Source: an uncultured Prevotella sp.
GTDB taxonomy: Bacteria > Bacteroidota > Bacteroidia > Bacteroidales > Bacteroidaceae
NCBI GenBank assembly: GCA_934254985.1
Contig: CAKQMS010000002.1
Span: forward strand, 123,210 to 187,209
Reading direction: 5' to 3'
DNA length: 64,000 bases
The translations under genes and the position numbers were made by a program. The notes beneath the pieces are model-generated. The model did no database searches and had not been told where the DNA came from. It was given only the letters and a program-made list of their open reading frames with translations. This document shows, piece by piece, positions 25,759 to 34,831 of the stretch; within the stretch, counting starts at the first letter, position 1, and each line of letters opens with the position of its first letter.

Positions 25759-26538
25759 CTACAGATTCCAGTTCTTGATGGTGTCGATCATCTCGTAAGC
25801 CGTAACGTCGATGCGTGTAGGTGTGATGGCAACATAGCCATGCGACAAAGCCCATTGGTCGGTATCTTCGGCTGTAGGCTCGTCGTTGGCATATTCGCCA
25901 ACCATCCAATAATAGTCGTAGCCTCGAGGCTGATGAGCCTTCACCACTTCGTTGATCCAACGACCAAAGGTCATGCGACAAACTTTTACGCCCTTGAACT
26001 CCTGCATGGCAGGGAAGTTGACATTAAGGCATACGCCACGTGGCAAACCATTAGCAAGCACGTTGCTCACAATATTTCTTACATATTCGCTCAAAGGCTC
26101 AAAGTTGGCATCATGATTATAATAGCAGCTCGAGAAGGCTATAGAAGGGATATATTTCATACAACCCTCTTTGGCTATGCCCATGGTGCCGCTGTAATGA
26201 TTGTTTACAGTAGAATTGTCGCCATGATTGATTCCGCCAATAACCATATCGGGCATTTTGCCTTCGAGCAGTTGGTCGATAGCAAGCTTCACACAGTCTA
26301 CTGGTGTGCCATTGCATGCCCAGACATCCACTTTGTCGTCGCTCCACTTATGCCACAATCTTAGAGGCAACTCGGAAGAGAAGGCACACGAATAGCCACT
26401 ACGTGGACCATCGGGAGCACAAACGAGTATCTTGACGTCTAACGGACGCAACATGTCTATGAGCTTATTGATACCAGGAGCCTGGTAGCCATCATCGTTG
26501 GAAATGAGAATTAAAGGTGTTTTTGAATTCATAATCAT
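25759..26538 (-). CDS. surE: 5'/3'-nucleotidase SurE
   Basis: 259 residues. Removes the phosphate from nucleoside 5'- and 3'-monophosphates in a metal-dependent way. The N-terminal metal-site motif LILISNDDGYQAPGI is intact, followed by APDGPRSGYSCAFSS and the substrate-loop VWACNGTPVDCVKLAI with DMVIGGINHGDN. The second ATG (26532) is an equally likely start. It is the first gene of the surE-lpxB pair. A -7-like element TACTTTTG lies at 26621-26628 on the minus strand without a -33 partner. Confidence 0.96.
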   Translation of the reverse strand: MIMNSKTPLILISNDDGYQAPGINKLIDMLRPLDVKILVCAPDGPRSGYSCAFSSELPLRLWHKWSDDKVDVWACNGTPVDCVKLAIDQLLEGKMPDMVIGGINHGDNSTVNNHYSGTMGIAKEGCMKYIPSIAFSSCYYNHDANFEPLSEYVRNIVSNVLANGLPRGVCLNVNFPAMQEFKGVKVCRMTFGRWINEVVKAHQPRGYDYYWMVGEYANDEPTAEDTDQWALSHGYVAITPTRIDVTAYEMIDTIKNWNL

Positions 26539-26669
26539 CTGTATCTTTCTACCTCATAATGCCTTCGCGTATAGTTACAAAACCTACGGACTGAGGTAAG
26601 GAGAATATTTAATTTGCATGCAAAAGTACGAAAAAACCTTTAATTTACGTCTATCTCGCATAAAATATG

Positions 26670-26677
26670 TAACTTTG
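26670..26677 (+). promoter_or_regulatory. -7 element TAACTTTG of the parA operon
   Basis: Fits TAnnTTTG. Leader of about 85 nt to parA. No TTG is seen at the -33 spacing. Divergent from the surE promoter region. Confidence 0.4.
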
Positions 26678-26767
26678 CAGAATAAATTCTGTAAAGACAG
26701 GCTTTCACATACATGAAGGAAAGGAAGACGAAAGCTATCTTTTACACAAACAAAGATTAAGAAAACC

Positions 26768-27532
26768 ATGGCAAAGATTATTGCATTAGCAAATCAGAAA
26801 GGCGGTGTAGGCAAGACTACAACATCTATAAACCTTGCAGCATCACTCGCTACTCTCGAAAAGTCGGTGCTCGTTGTAGATGCCGACCCACAGGCAAACG
26901 CCTCATCAGGATTGGGTATAGACCTGGCAGAAGTAGACTGCTCGCTCTATGAATGTATCATTGACCACGCCGACGTAAGAGATGCTATCTATACTACCGA
27001 TATCAACGGACTCGACATCATACCAAGCCATATCGACCTTGTAGGCGCAGAAATAGAAATGCTGAATATCGAAAACCGTGAAAAGGTTATCAAGCAGTTG
27101 TTGGCTCCTATCAGAGACGACTACGACTATATTCTCATCGACTGTTCGCCTTCGTTGGGTCTTATTACCGTTAATGCCTTGACTGCCGCAGACTCAGTTA
27201 TAATCCCTGTGCAATGCGAATACTTCGCCCTTGAGGGAATCAGCAAACTCCTCAACACTATCAAGATTATTAAGAGCAAACTTAATCCAAAACTCGAAAT
27301 AGAGGGTTTCCTTCTCACTATGTACGATAGTCGTCTTCGTCTTGCCAACCAGATTTACGACGAGGTGAAGAGACACTTCCAGGAGTTGGTATTCAAGACC
27401 GTGATTCAGCGCAACGTGAAACTTAGCGAATGTCCAAGCCACGGATTGCCTGTGATACTCTACGACGCAGAGTCGAACGGAGCAAAGAACCACCTGGCTT
27501 TGGCTAAGGAAATCATTAACAAGAACTCTTAA
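26768..27532 (+). CDS. parA: Chromosome partitioning ATPase ParA (Soj)
   Basis: 254 residues, usual size for the chromosomal type. Deviant Walker A motif KGGVGKTTTSINLA is at residues 11-24; the A' motif DADPQANASSGLG (41) and B motif DYILIDCSPSLG follow. It binds the nucleoid and, with ParB and parS sites, moves the origins apart. It is followed by parB after 20 bases. No parS site (TGTTxCACGTGxAACA-like) was seen in the window. Confidence 0.97.
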   Translation: MAKIIALANQKGGVGKTTTSINLAASLATLEKSVLVVDADPQANASSGLGIDLAEVDCSLYECIIDHADVRDAIYTTDINGLDIIPSHIDLVGAEIEMLNIENREKVIKQLLAPIRDDYDYILIDCSPSLGLITVNALTAADSVIIPVQCEYFALEGISKLLNTIKIIKSKLNPKLEIEGFLLTMYDSRLRLANQIYDEVKRHFQELVFKTVIQRNVKLSECPSHGLPVILYDAESNGAKNHLALAKEIINKNS

Positions 27533-27552
27533 ACTAAGTGAAGAACGATATA

Positions 27553-28446
27553 ATGGCTATACACAAGAAATACAACGCATTAGGAAGAGGACTCGACGCA
27601 CTAATCTCTACCGAGGGAGTGCGCACACAAGGCAGCTCTACTATCAACGAGATTGCTATCGACCAGATAGAAGCAAACCCTAATCAGCCTCGACGTGAGT
27701 TTGACGAGGATGCACTTCAGGAACTTGCCATCAGCATTCGCGAGATTGGCATCATTCAGCCTATCACACTTCGACAGGTGGCAGAAAACAAGTTCCAGAT
27801 TATTGCCGGAGAACGTAGATGGAGAGCTTCGCAGCTTGCCGGCCTAAAGGCTATTCCAGCATACATCCGCACCATCAAGGACGAGAATGTGATGGAGATG
27901 GCGCTCGTGGAGAATATCCAACGCGAAGACCTCAACGCCATCGAGATAGCTCTTGCTTATGAGCATTTGCTTGAAAATACTGGTATGACTCAGGAGAAGG
28001 TTTCGGAGCGTGTAGGCAAAAGCCGTGCTGCGATAACCAACTATCTGCGATTGCTGAAGCTTCCTGCTCAGATACAGATGGCATTACAGAAACATGAAAT
28101 CGACATGGGTCATGCTCGTGCCTTGTTGGCATTGGATAGTCCTTCGCTTCAGATTCGCCTTTTCAAGGAGATTCAGAAGAATGGATATTCCGTACGCAAG
28201 GTAGAGGAGATGGTTCAACACCTGAAGAATGGCGAAGACATAGAGAGCAGCAAGAAGAAGATTGTTGCCAAAAATGCCTTGTCGGAAGAGCTTTCGGCTG
28301 TGAAGACTCGCCTATCGCAATTCCTTGATACTAAGGTGCAGCTCACTTGCTCTCCTAAGGGCAAGGGCAAAATCAGCATTCCTTTCGCTAACGAAGAGGA
28401 GCTGGAGAAAATCATGAACATGTTCGACAAACTGAAAGGACAATAA
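27553..28446 (+). CDS. parB: Chromosome partitioning protein ParB (Spo0J)
   Basis: 297 residues with the ATG at 27553 (an in-frame GTG at 27538 is possible). N-terminal ParB CTPase motif GERRWRASQLAG follows the NPNQPRREFDEDALQELAISI helix. A central helix-turn-helix (VSERVGKSRAAITNYLRLLKLP) is the parS-binding part, and a C-terminal dimer domain ends the protein. It forms a CTP-dependent clamp on parS. The next gene begins only 4 bases after its stop. Confidence 0.97.
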   Translation: MAIHKKYNALGRGLDALISTEGVRTQGSSTINEIAIDQIEANPNQPRREFDEDALQELAISIREIGIIQPITLRQVAENKFQIIAGERRWRASQLAGLKAIPAYIRTIKDENVMEMALVENIQREDLNAIEIALAYEHLLENTGMTQEKVSERVGKSRAAITNYLRLLKLPAQIQMALQKHEIDMGHARALLALDSPSLQIRLFKEIQKNGYSVRKVEEMVQHLKNGEDIESSKKKIVAKNALSEELSAVKTRLSQFLDTKVQLTCSPKGKGKISIPFANEEELEKIMNMFDKLKGQ

Positions 28447-28450
28447 TACT

Positions 28451-29251
28451 GTGGGTAACACTTTTTCCTACACTCTACGTTGTATCGTGGTTGGGATAGC
28501 TTTGCTTGTCTCGGCTTGCTTGAACGTGTATGCTCAAAAAGCCGAAACCTCAGTTAGCGACACCATCGCCAAGAAGGTGGAACGCATCGACAGCATTAGC
28601 AGAGTGGCTATCGCGACAGAGCAGTTGGCATATACCGACTCTGCCTGGAAAGCCGACTCGCTAAAAATGATGACCGAGGAGATAAAGACTCCAAAGCAAA
28701 TCGTTGCAGCTACAGACACCACTAAGCATCGCCGCGACTGGGCAACATGGAAACCAGACCCTAAGAGGGCTATGTGGTTGGCATTGGTTTTGCCTGGAGC
28801 AGGACAGATATACAACCGCAAATACTGGAAGTTGCCTATCATCTATGGCGGATTCGTAGGATGCGCCTACGCCATGAGATGGAACAACATGATGTATCGC
28901 GACTATTCGCAAGCATATCTCGACATCATGGACGACGACCCTACAACGGAGAGCTACAACCAATTTCTACATCTCGGCAATCAGATAACGGCTGAGAATA
29001 TGGAACGCTGGAAGACTATCTTCAAGAAGCGTAAGGATAGATACCGTCGTTGGCGCGATATGAGTTTCTTCTGTATGCTTGGAGTCTACGCATTTTCTGT
29101 GATAGATGCCTACGTAGATGCCTCGCTATCAGAATTCGACATCAGCCACGACTTGAGTATGAGAGTGTCGCCTGCTGTGATAAGCAGCAAGACCGATTTC
29201 ACAGGTAGCCGACATACATCGTTGGGTGTGAGCTGTAGTCTAAACTTCTGA
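28451..29251 (+). CDS. DUF5683 domain-containing membrane protein
   Basis: 266 residues starting at a GTG 4 bases after the parB stop. Signal-like segment at residues 10-28 (IVVGIALLVSACLNVYAQ). A coiled, charged stretch follows, then the DUF5683 core: WKPDPKRAMWLALVLPGAGQIYNRKYWKLPIIYGGF, with two membrane segments (about 105-140 and 195-215). The motif LPGAGQxYN is like that of TM2/YidC-like membrane domains. It lies in the conserved parA-parB-DUF5683-lytic transglycosylase-spoT order. Function is unknown, probably envelope-linked. Confidence 0.88.
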   Translation: MGNTFSYTLRCIVVGIALLVSACLNVYAQKAETSVSDTIAKKVERIDSISRVAIATEQLAYTDSAWKADSLKMMTEEIKTPKQIVAATDTTKHRRDWATWKPDPKRAMWLALVLPGAGQIYNRKYWKLPIIYGGFVGCAYAMRWNNMMYRDYSQAYLDIMDDDPTTESYNQFLHLGNQITAENMERWKTIFKKRKDRYRRWRDMSFFCMLGVYAFSVIDAYVDASLSEFDISHDLSMRVSPAVISSKTDFTGSRHTSLGVSCSLNF

Positions 29252-29259
29252 TGAAGACT

Positions 29260-29307
29260 ACACCTTATTATATATAATATATAAGAGCCGCTTACACCTT
29301 ATTATAT
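29260..29307. repeat. Paired direct repeat ACACCTTATTATAT
   Basis: Two perfect 14-bp copies at 29260-29273 and 29294-29307, 34 bp apart, in the gap between the DUF5683 and transglycosylase genes. The same pair occurs at 21661-21694. Confidence 0.9.
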
Positions 29308-29370
29308 ATATGCCATATAGCTAAACAACATAAAAGAACATAAACGAATTCTACAGATATAAAAAACATA

Positions 29371-30690
29371 ATGAAGAAAACATTTTTGATAGCAGCCGCC
29401 ATGATGTTTTGCATGCCAAGCTTCATGTCTGCTCAAAACGATGACACAGAAATAATTGTTACTGACGAAGAAGGCAACGAGGAAGAATTTGAAGTACCCG
29501 AAGCCATGACATACGAGCTTGACAGCTTGCTCAACCTCTACAACGCAAAGACTTATCTGAAGCCCGACAACAACTGCAATATGTCGGACGTGAACCCTGT
29601 ATACGACAAGGACACCTACAAACAACGCCTCAACCGCATGCCTACTATCATAGAGATGCCATACAACGAGGTGGTACAGCAGTTCATTGACCGCTATAGT
29701 GGTCGCTTGCGTCGCTCTGTAAGCTATATGCTCGGAGCACAAAACTTCTACATCCCTATATTCGAGCAGGCTCTCGAAACCTATGGTTTGCCTCTCGAAC
29801 TGAAATACTTGCCTGTTATAGAGTCGGCTCTTAACCCTAAAGCGGTATCAAGAGTTGGCGCTACAGGTCTTTGGCAGTTTATGGTTACCACAGGTAAGCA
29901 ATATGGACTTGAGGTAAACTCTATGGTCGACGAACGTTGCGACCCTGTGAAGTCATCGTATGCTGCAGCCAACTATCTTAGCGACCTCTACAAGATATTC
30001 GGCGATTGGAATCTCGTTATCGCAGCCTACAACTGCGGACCAGACAACATCAACAAGGCTATACATAGAGCTAATGGCGCTAAGGACTATTGGGAAATAT
30101 ACCCTTACTTGCCAAAGGAAACTCGCGGATATGTGCCTGCATTTATCGCAGCCAACTATATCATGAACTACTATTGCGACCACAACATCTGTCCAATGAC
30201 AACAACTTTGCCTGTAAAGACAGATACCGTTATGGTAGACCGCGACGTACACTTTGAGCAGATATCAAAGGTGCTCAACATTCCTCAAGATCTGATAGCA
30301 AACCTCAACCCACAATACCGTCGCAACATCGTAAACGGTAGCTACAAACCTTCTGCTATCCGTTTGCCTGAGTCAAAGACAATAGCTTTTATCGACAATC
30401 AGGATTCTATCTATGCTTATGTTCCTGAGAACGTTACTACAAAGCGTGCTGAGGTTAGCGTAAACACAAGCAACTTAGCTTACAAAGACTCAAGATCGTC
30501 ACGCCACTCTTCAAGCAAAAGAAGCAAGAGCCGTAAAAGTAGAAAAAGAACAAAGAGCGTAACCATACGTCAGGGTGACACTCTTGGTGCTATCGCAGCT
30601 CGCAACAATACAACTGTAGCTAAACTAAAGAGGCTCAATGGTATTAAGGGCTCAGGCATCAGGGCTGGCAAAAAGCTGAAGGTGAAATAA
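29371..30690 (+). CDS. mltD: Membrane-bound lytic murein transglycosylase D-like, with LysM
   Basis: 439 residues. Signal peptide to about residue 23 (FMSAQ). The GH23-type SLT domain (about 110-250) carries the catalytic Glu in LPVIESALNPKAVSRVGATGLWQFM. Further motifs AAYNCGPDN and KETRGYVPAFIAANYIM are typical of the MltD group. A middle segment (about 285-345) looks LysM-like, then a Ser/Arg/Lys-rich linker (SSRHSSSKRSKSRKSRKR) leads to a clear C-terminal LysM domain (TIRQGDTLGAIAARNNTTVAKLKRLNG). It cleaves peptidoglycan in the periplasm to give anhydromuropeptides. Confidence 0.93.
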   Translation: MKKTFLIAAAMMFCMPSFMSAQNDDTEIIVTDEEGNEEEFEVPEAMTYELDSLLNLYNAKTYLKPDNNCNMSDVNPVYDKDTYKQRLNRMPTIIEMPYNEVVQQFIDRYSGRLRRSVSYMLGAQNFYIPIFEQALETYGLPLELKYLPVIESALNPKAVSRVGATGLWQFMVTTGKQYGLEVNSMVDERCDPVKSSYAAANYLSDLYKIFGDWNLVIAAYNCGPDNINKAIHRANGAKDYWEIYPYLPKETRGYVPAFIAANYIMNYYCDHNICPMTTTLPVKTDTVMVDRDVHFEQISKVLNIPQDLIANLNPQYRRNIVNGSYKPSAIRLPESKTIAFIDNQDSIYAYVPENVTTKRAEVSVNTSNLAYKDSRSSRHSSSKRSKSRKSRKRTKSVTIRQGDTLGAIAARNNTTVAKLKRLNGIKGSGIRAGKKLKVK

Positions 30691-30784
30691 TCCTTCGCTT
30701 GCCCCACGCCCCACACTAACCATCAATTATAATCTTATTATCACGTGGTCCAAACAACAATAATAAATTTTGGAGGACATGACA

Positions 30785-33064
30785 ATGGACAATCAGGACA
30801 CTATCAACAAAGAGAGAGAAATTGCCGACGACAAGATGATAACCGCGGCTTTCGATAAGCTCATGAAGACTTATCTCGATTCTCCTCATCGCAAAAAGGT
30901 GGATATCATCACCAAGGCTTTCAACTTCGCCCGCCAAGCACACAAAGGTGTGAGACGACTATCGGGCGAACCATATATCATGCACCCTATTGCCGTTGCG
31001 CAGATAGCATGCGAGGAGATGGGACTTGGCTCAACAAGTATTTGTGCCGCACTCCTGCATGATGTTGTCGAAGATACCGACTACTCGGTAGAAGACATCG
31101 AGAATATCTTCGGTTCGAAGATAGCTATGATTGTAGACGGACTTACCAAGATTAGTGGTGGTATATTCGGAGACAAGGCTTCGGCTCAAGCCGAAAACTT
31201 CAAGAAGTTGCTGCTCACTATGAGCGACGATATCCGAGTGATATTGATTAAGATTTGCGACCGTCTGCACAACATGCGCACTTTGGCTTCGCAAGCTCCT
31301 AACAAGCAATACAAGATTGCTGGCGAAACGATGTATATCTATGCTCCTCTCGCCAACCGTCTTGGACTCAACAAGATAAAGACTGAACTTGAAGACCTTA
31401 GCTTCAAGTATGAGCATCCTGAAGAATATAAGGATATTACAAATAAGCTTTCTATGTCGGAAGAGCAACGCCAAAAGCTCTTCAAAGACTTCACCACTCC
31501 TATTCGTGCAGCCCTCGACTCTCTTGGCATACAATATGAAATCAAGGCAAGAGTGAAGAGTCCTTATTCTATTTGGAATAAGATGCAAAACAAGCATGTT
31601 TCGTTTGATGAGATTTATGATATTCTTGCCGTGCGCATCATCTTTACTCCTAAAGAGCGCGCCAACGAAATCAACGAATGTTTCAACATTTATGTTGCAA
31701 TAAGCAGAATATACAAGAGCCATCCAGACCGTCTGCGCGACTGGCTCAACCATCCTAAGGCAAATGGCTATCAGGCTCTCCACGTCACTTTGATGTCTAA
31801 GCAGGGTAAGTGGATTGAGGTACAGATTCGTAGCGACCGTATGGACGAGATAGCAGAACAAGGTTTTGCTGCGCATTGGAAATATAAAGATGGAAACGAT
31901 GGACATGAAGACGATGGCGAGCTCAACGATTGGCTAAGCACTATCAAGGAGATTCTCGACGACCCACAGCCTGATGCCATGGACTTCCTCGATGCTATAA
32001 AGCTCAACCTTTTTGCATCTGAAATATTCGTGTTTACTCCTAAGGGCGAGGTGAAGACGATGCCTGCCAACTGTACTGTCCTCGACTTTGCATTCCAAAT
32101 ACACACCTTCCTTGGTAGCCATTGTATCGGAGCCAAAGTAAACCATAAGCTCGTACCGCTAAGCCATAAACTCAATAGTGGCGACCAGGTAGAAGTGCTT
32201 ACTTCTAAGTCGCAACATGTACAGCCAGACTGGATAAACTTTGTTTCTACAGCAAAGGCTAAGGCAAAGATACAAGCAATATTACGCCGCGACAACCGCG
32301 AGACTCAGAAGAAGGGCGAAGAAACTCTCAAGCAATGGCTCCAGACGAATGAAATAGAGCTTTCAACATCTGTTCTCGATAAGCTTTGTTCATTCCATGG
32401 CGTGCAAAAGCCTGAAGACTTATTCCTTGGATTAGGCAACAGAACTATCATACTTGGCGAAAAAGATATCAACGAGCTCCATGGTAAGAGCCAAAAGAGC
32501 GAAAGCTCTGGCGGAGGATGGAGAAAGTTTGTACCTTTCCTTAATAAAGGCAAAGAGAAGAAGGAGACTGTGCCACCAAGCGACAAGAAGCTTGTGGTAA
32601 GCAAAGAATTCAACAAGAAGATTCCTTGCGTAATCTCCGAGAAGACCATCGGCATGTATATCCTTCCTACTTGCTGTCATGCTATTCCTGGCGACGACAT
32701 TCTGGGATATATCGACAACAAAAACCAAGTGGAGATACACAACCGTGCGTGCCCTGTTGCCAACCGACTAAAGTCAAGTTTCGGCAATCGCATCCTTGAT
32801 GCTAAATGGGATATGCACAAGGTATTGTTCTTTGATGCAACTATCCAGATTAGAGGTATCGACCGCAAGGGCATGCTTCACGATATATCTGAGGTGATAT
32901 CAGAGAAGCTTGATGTCAACATCCATCGCATCACCATCAATGCCGACGAGGGTATCTATGATGGCAAGATAGAAATTCGTGTTCACGATCGCTCTGAAGT
33001 TCAAGAGATTGTAAACGCTCTCAAAAAGATTGACGACCTCAAGGAAGTTAAACAAATAATGTAA
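30785..33064 (+). CDS. spoT: Bifunctional (p)ppGpp synthetase/hydrolase (RelA/SpoT)
   Basis: 759 residues with the ATG at 30785, chosen because GGAGG at 30772-30776 is 8 bases upstream; the ATG at 30779 is too close to it. N-terminal HD hydrolase domain is intact (H-D-V-V-E-D-T, His92). The synthetase domain follows (RVKSPYSIWNKMQNK, YDILAVRIIF, NPKANGYQALHVTLM), then TGS (IFVFTPKGEVKTMPANCTVLDFAF), a helical part and a C-terminal ACT domain (IRGIDRKGMLHDISEVISEKLDVNIHRI). It makes and degrades the stringent-response alarmone. Both activities look preserved. Confidence 0.95.
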   Translation: MDNQDTINKEREIADDKMITAAFDKLMKTYLDSPHRKKVDIITKAFNFARQAHKGVRRLSGEPYIMHPIAVAQIACEEMGLGSTSICAALLHDVVEDTDYSVEDIENIFGSKIAMIVDGLTKISGGIFGDKASAQAENFKKLLLTMSDDIRVILIKICDRLHNMRTLASQAPNKQYKIAGETMYIYAPLANRLGLNKIKTELEDLSFKYEHPEEYKDITNKLSMSEEQRQKLFKDFTTPIRAALDSLGIQYEIKARVKSPYSIWNKMQNKHVSFDEIYDILAVRIIFTPKERANEINECFNIYVAISRIYKSHPDRLRDWLNHPKANGYQALHVTLMSKQGKWIEVQIRSDRMDEIAEQGFAAHWKYKDGNDGHEDDGELNDWLSTIKEILDDPQPDAMDFLDAIKLNLFASEIFVFTPKGEVKTMPANCTVLDFAFQIHTFLGSHCIGAKVNHKLVPLSHKLNSGDQVEVLTSKSQHVQPDWINFVSTAKAKAKIQAILRRDNRETQKKGEETLKQWLQTNEIELSTSVLDKLCSFHGVQKPEDLFLGLGNRTIILGEKDINELHGKSQKSESSGGGWRKFVPFLNKGKEKKETVPPSDKKLVVSKEFNKKIPCVISEKTIGMYILPTCCHAIPGDDILGYIDNKNQVEIHNRACPVANRLKSSFGNRILDAKWDMHKVLFFDATIQIRGIDRKGMLHDISEVISEKLDVNIHRITINADEGIYDGKIEIRVHDRSEVQEIVNALKKIDDLKEVKQIM

Positions 33065-33112
33065 ATATCCCTATATCTACACCCCATCCTATTTTTCATC
33101 CTCGTTTTTCTT

Positions 33113-33154
33113 CCTCGTGTGAAGCCGTTTCTACGGCTTCACCTCAAGGCGAGG
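33113..33154 (+). terminator. Hairpin after spoT, before pectinesterase
   Basis: GTGAAGCCGT (33119-33128) and ACGGCTTCAC (33133-33142) form a perfect 10-bp stem with a TTCT tetraloop. CCTCG/CGAGG outside it may enclose the hairpin. No T run follows, so it could be an attenuator or leader structure rather than a strong terminator. Confidence 0.5.
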
Positions 33155-33177
33155 CATAATAAAAACATAAACAAACT

Positions 33178-34161
33178 ATGAAGCTAATTACAACAACTCT
33201 ACTACTTATGCTCTCAGCCATCACGGCTATGGGCGCCAACAAATACGACAACCCAGATACCATCTTCGTGGCTCGCGACGGTACAGCCGAATTCCGCAAC
33301 ATTAGCGAAGCCATAGAGGTTTGTCGTGCTTTCATGGAATATCACAAGGTGATATACGTTAAGAAAGGAGTCTATAAGGAAAAACTCGTTATCCCTTCAT
33401 GGCTCGACAACATAGAAATATGTGGCGAAGACCGCGACAATACCATCATCACCTACGACGACCATGCCAACATAAAGCTTCCTGAAACAGGCAAGGGTAT
33501 GGGTACTTTCCGTACTTACACTCTAAAGATACAAGGCAACGACATAACCTTGAAGAATATCACCATCGAAAACAATTCTGCTCGACTTGGTCAGGCTGTT
33601 GCCCTACATACCGAAGGCGACCGTCTATCGTTCATCAACTGCCGTTTCCTCGGACATCAAGATACTATCTACACAGGCAAAGCCTCTACTCGCCAGCTAT
33701 TCAAAGACTGCTATATCGAAGGCACTACCGACTTCATCTTTGGTCCTTCTACAGCTTGGTTTGAGTCGTGCACCATCCACTCAAAGGCTAATAGCTATAT
33801 CACAGCAGCCTCTACTCCTGCCAACCAGACTTACGGCTACATATTCAACCATTGCCACCTCACGGCAGCAGACAATATAAATAAGGTGTATCTCGGTCGC
33901 CCATGGCGTCCATATGCTCATACCTTGTTTATGAACTGCACCATGGATAGCCATATCAGACCTGAGGGATGGGAGAACTGGAGAAATCCTGCGAACGAAA
34001 AGACTGCTCGCTATCAAGAGTATAACAATACAGGCGCTGGTGCCAATACTTCAAAGCGAGTTGGCTGGAGCCATCAGCTAACAAAGAAAGAAGCACAAGG
34101 AATAACCATCGAAAAGGTTTTCCATAGCGATACAAGCTGGCTTCCATCTTGCATGAAATAA
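33178..34161 (+). CDS. Pectinesterase (CE8)
   Basis: 327 residues. Signal peptide to about residue 20 (AMGA). Right-handed beta-helix pectin methylesterase with all usual motifs: GQAVALH, the Q-D-T-I-Y motif containing the oxyanion Gln and general-acid Asp, GTTDFIFG (nucleophile Asp) and LGRPWR (substrate Arg). It removes methyl groups from homogalacturonan in the periplasm or outside, so it prepares pectin for lyases or hydrolases. No other pectin gene is adjacent in the window. Confidence 0.95.
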   Translation: MKLITTTLLLMLSAITAMGANKYDNPDTIFVARDGTAEFRNISEAIEVCRAFMEYHKVIYVKKGVYKEKLVIPSWLDNIEICGEDRDNTIITYDDHANIKLPETGKGMGTFRTYTLKIQGNDITLKNITIENNSARLGQAVALHTEGDRLSFINCRFLGHQDTIYTGKASTRQLFKDCYIEGTTDFIFGPSTAWFESCTIHSKANSYITAASTPANQTYGYIFNHCHLTAADNINKVYLGRPWRPYAHTLFMNCTMDSHIRPEGWENWRNPANEKTARYQEYNNTGAGANTSKRVGWSHQLTKKEAQGITIEKVFHSDTSWLPSCMK

Positions 34162-34186
34162 ATAAGAATATAAAAACATTATAAAA

Positions 34187-34234
34187 GCAAACAGCACATA
34201 GCCAAAGACATGAGTCTGGCTATGTGCTGTTTGC
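34187..34234. terminator. Strong hairpin between convergent genes
   Basis: A perfect 18-bp stem (GCAAACAGCACATAGCCA with 34217-34234) and a 12-nt loop, with no mismatches. It has no T run but sits between converging pectinesterase and MerR genes. Confidence 0.65.
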
Positions 34235-34287
34235 ATATCATGCAATATAATCTTCTTATACCAAAGAAGTTATAGACAAGATAATGA

Positions 34288-34638
34288 TTATACCAAAGAA
34301 TCGAGATGTTTCTTCAAATCCTTAAGCTGGTCTCTTACAGATATCAAAGTCTCAAGGATATCTGCACTACGATCGGCACCCTCACGATTAGCCGCAAGCA
34401 TCTTCTTAGCTGCAGCAATCTTGAAGCCACGCACTTTGATAAGGTTATAGACAACCTTGAGCTGTTCTATATCCTTCTCCGTATACTGTCTGATACCCGT
34501 TCCTCTGGCTGTACGAGGCTTAATCTGAGGGAACTCTGATTCCCAGAAACGCAACGTACTCTCAGCAACACCCAATTGCTGCGCTACCTCCTTTATAGAG
34601 AAATATATCTTAAGGTTTTTATCTGTATTAAGAGCCAT
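34288..34638 (-). CDS. MerR-family transcriptional regulator
   Basis: 116 residues, start MALNTDKNLKIYFS at 34638; the open frame extends upstream to 34695 but overlaps the promoter. Winged helix motif FSIKEVAQQLGVAESTLRFWESEFPQIKPRTARGTGIRQYTEKDIEQL covers residues about 12-60, then a long helix (KVRGFKIAAAKKMLA) for dimerisation. No effector domain follows, as in the short Bacteroidota MerR type. It is divergent from alaS. Confidence 0.93.
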   Translation of the reverse strand: MALNTDKNLKIYFSIKEVAQQLGVAESTLRFWESEFPQIKPRTARGTGIRQYTEKDIEQLKVVYNLIKVRGFKIAAAKKMLAANREGADRSADILETLISVRDQLKDLKKHLDSLV

Positions 34639-34665
34639 AGTTGACAAATTACATCTAATTTGGGA

Positions 34666-34695
34666 CAAAGATAGTAAATATTTTGCATATTTCAA
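34666..34695 (-). promoter_or_regulatory. Promoter of the MerR gene
   Basis: Minus strand: TTG (34693-34695), 19-bp spacer, TATCTTTG (34666-34673). About 27 bases from the start codon. Confidence 0.8.
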
Positions 34696-34717
34696 TCTAC
34701 AATCGTCATTTTATTAG

Positions 34718-34725
34718 TATCTTTG
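34718..34725 (+). promoter_or_regulatory. -7 element TATCTTTG of alaS
   Basis: A perfect -7 match with no TTG at the -33 spacing. The leader of about 105 nt contains an AAGCT/AGCTTA-rich region (34740-34785) with AGCTT...AAGCT repeats that may fold. Confidence 0.45.
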
Positions 34726-34831
34726 CACAAGTTTTTAATCATCAGCTTCTTGTCTAAGCTATAACATGGCTGCAATAAGCTAAGAAGATTAAAATATCAA
34801 GGATAAATAAAACAAAAACATACAAACAGAA

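Noticed and set aside
26539-26767. parS centromere site between surE and parA.
   Set aside because: No TGTTxCACGTGxAACA-like palindrome could be found there.
31031-31906. 291-residue minus-strand open frame opposite spoT.
   Set aside because: Shadow of the spoT coding region with no independent support.
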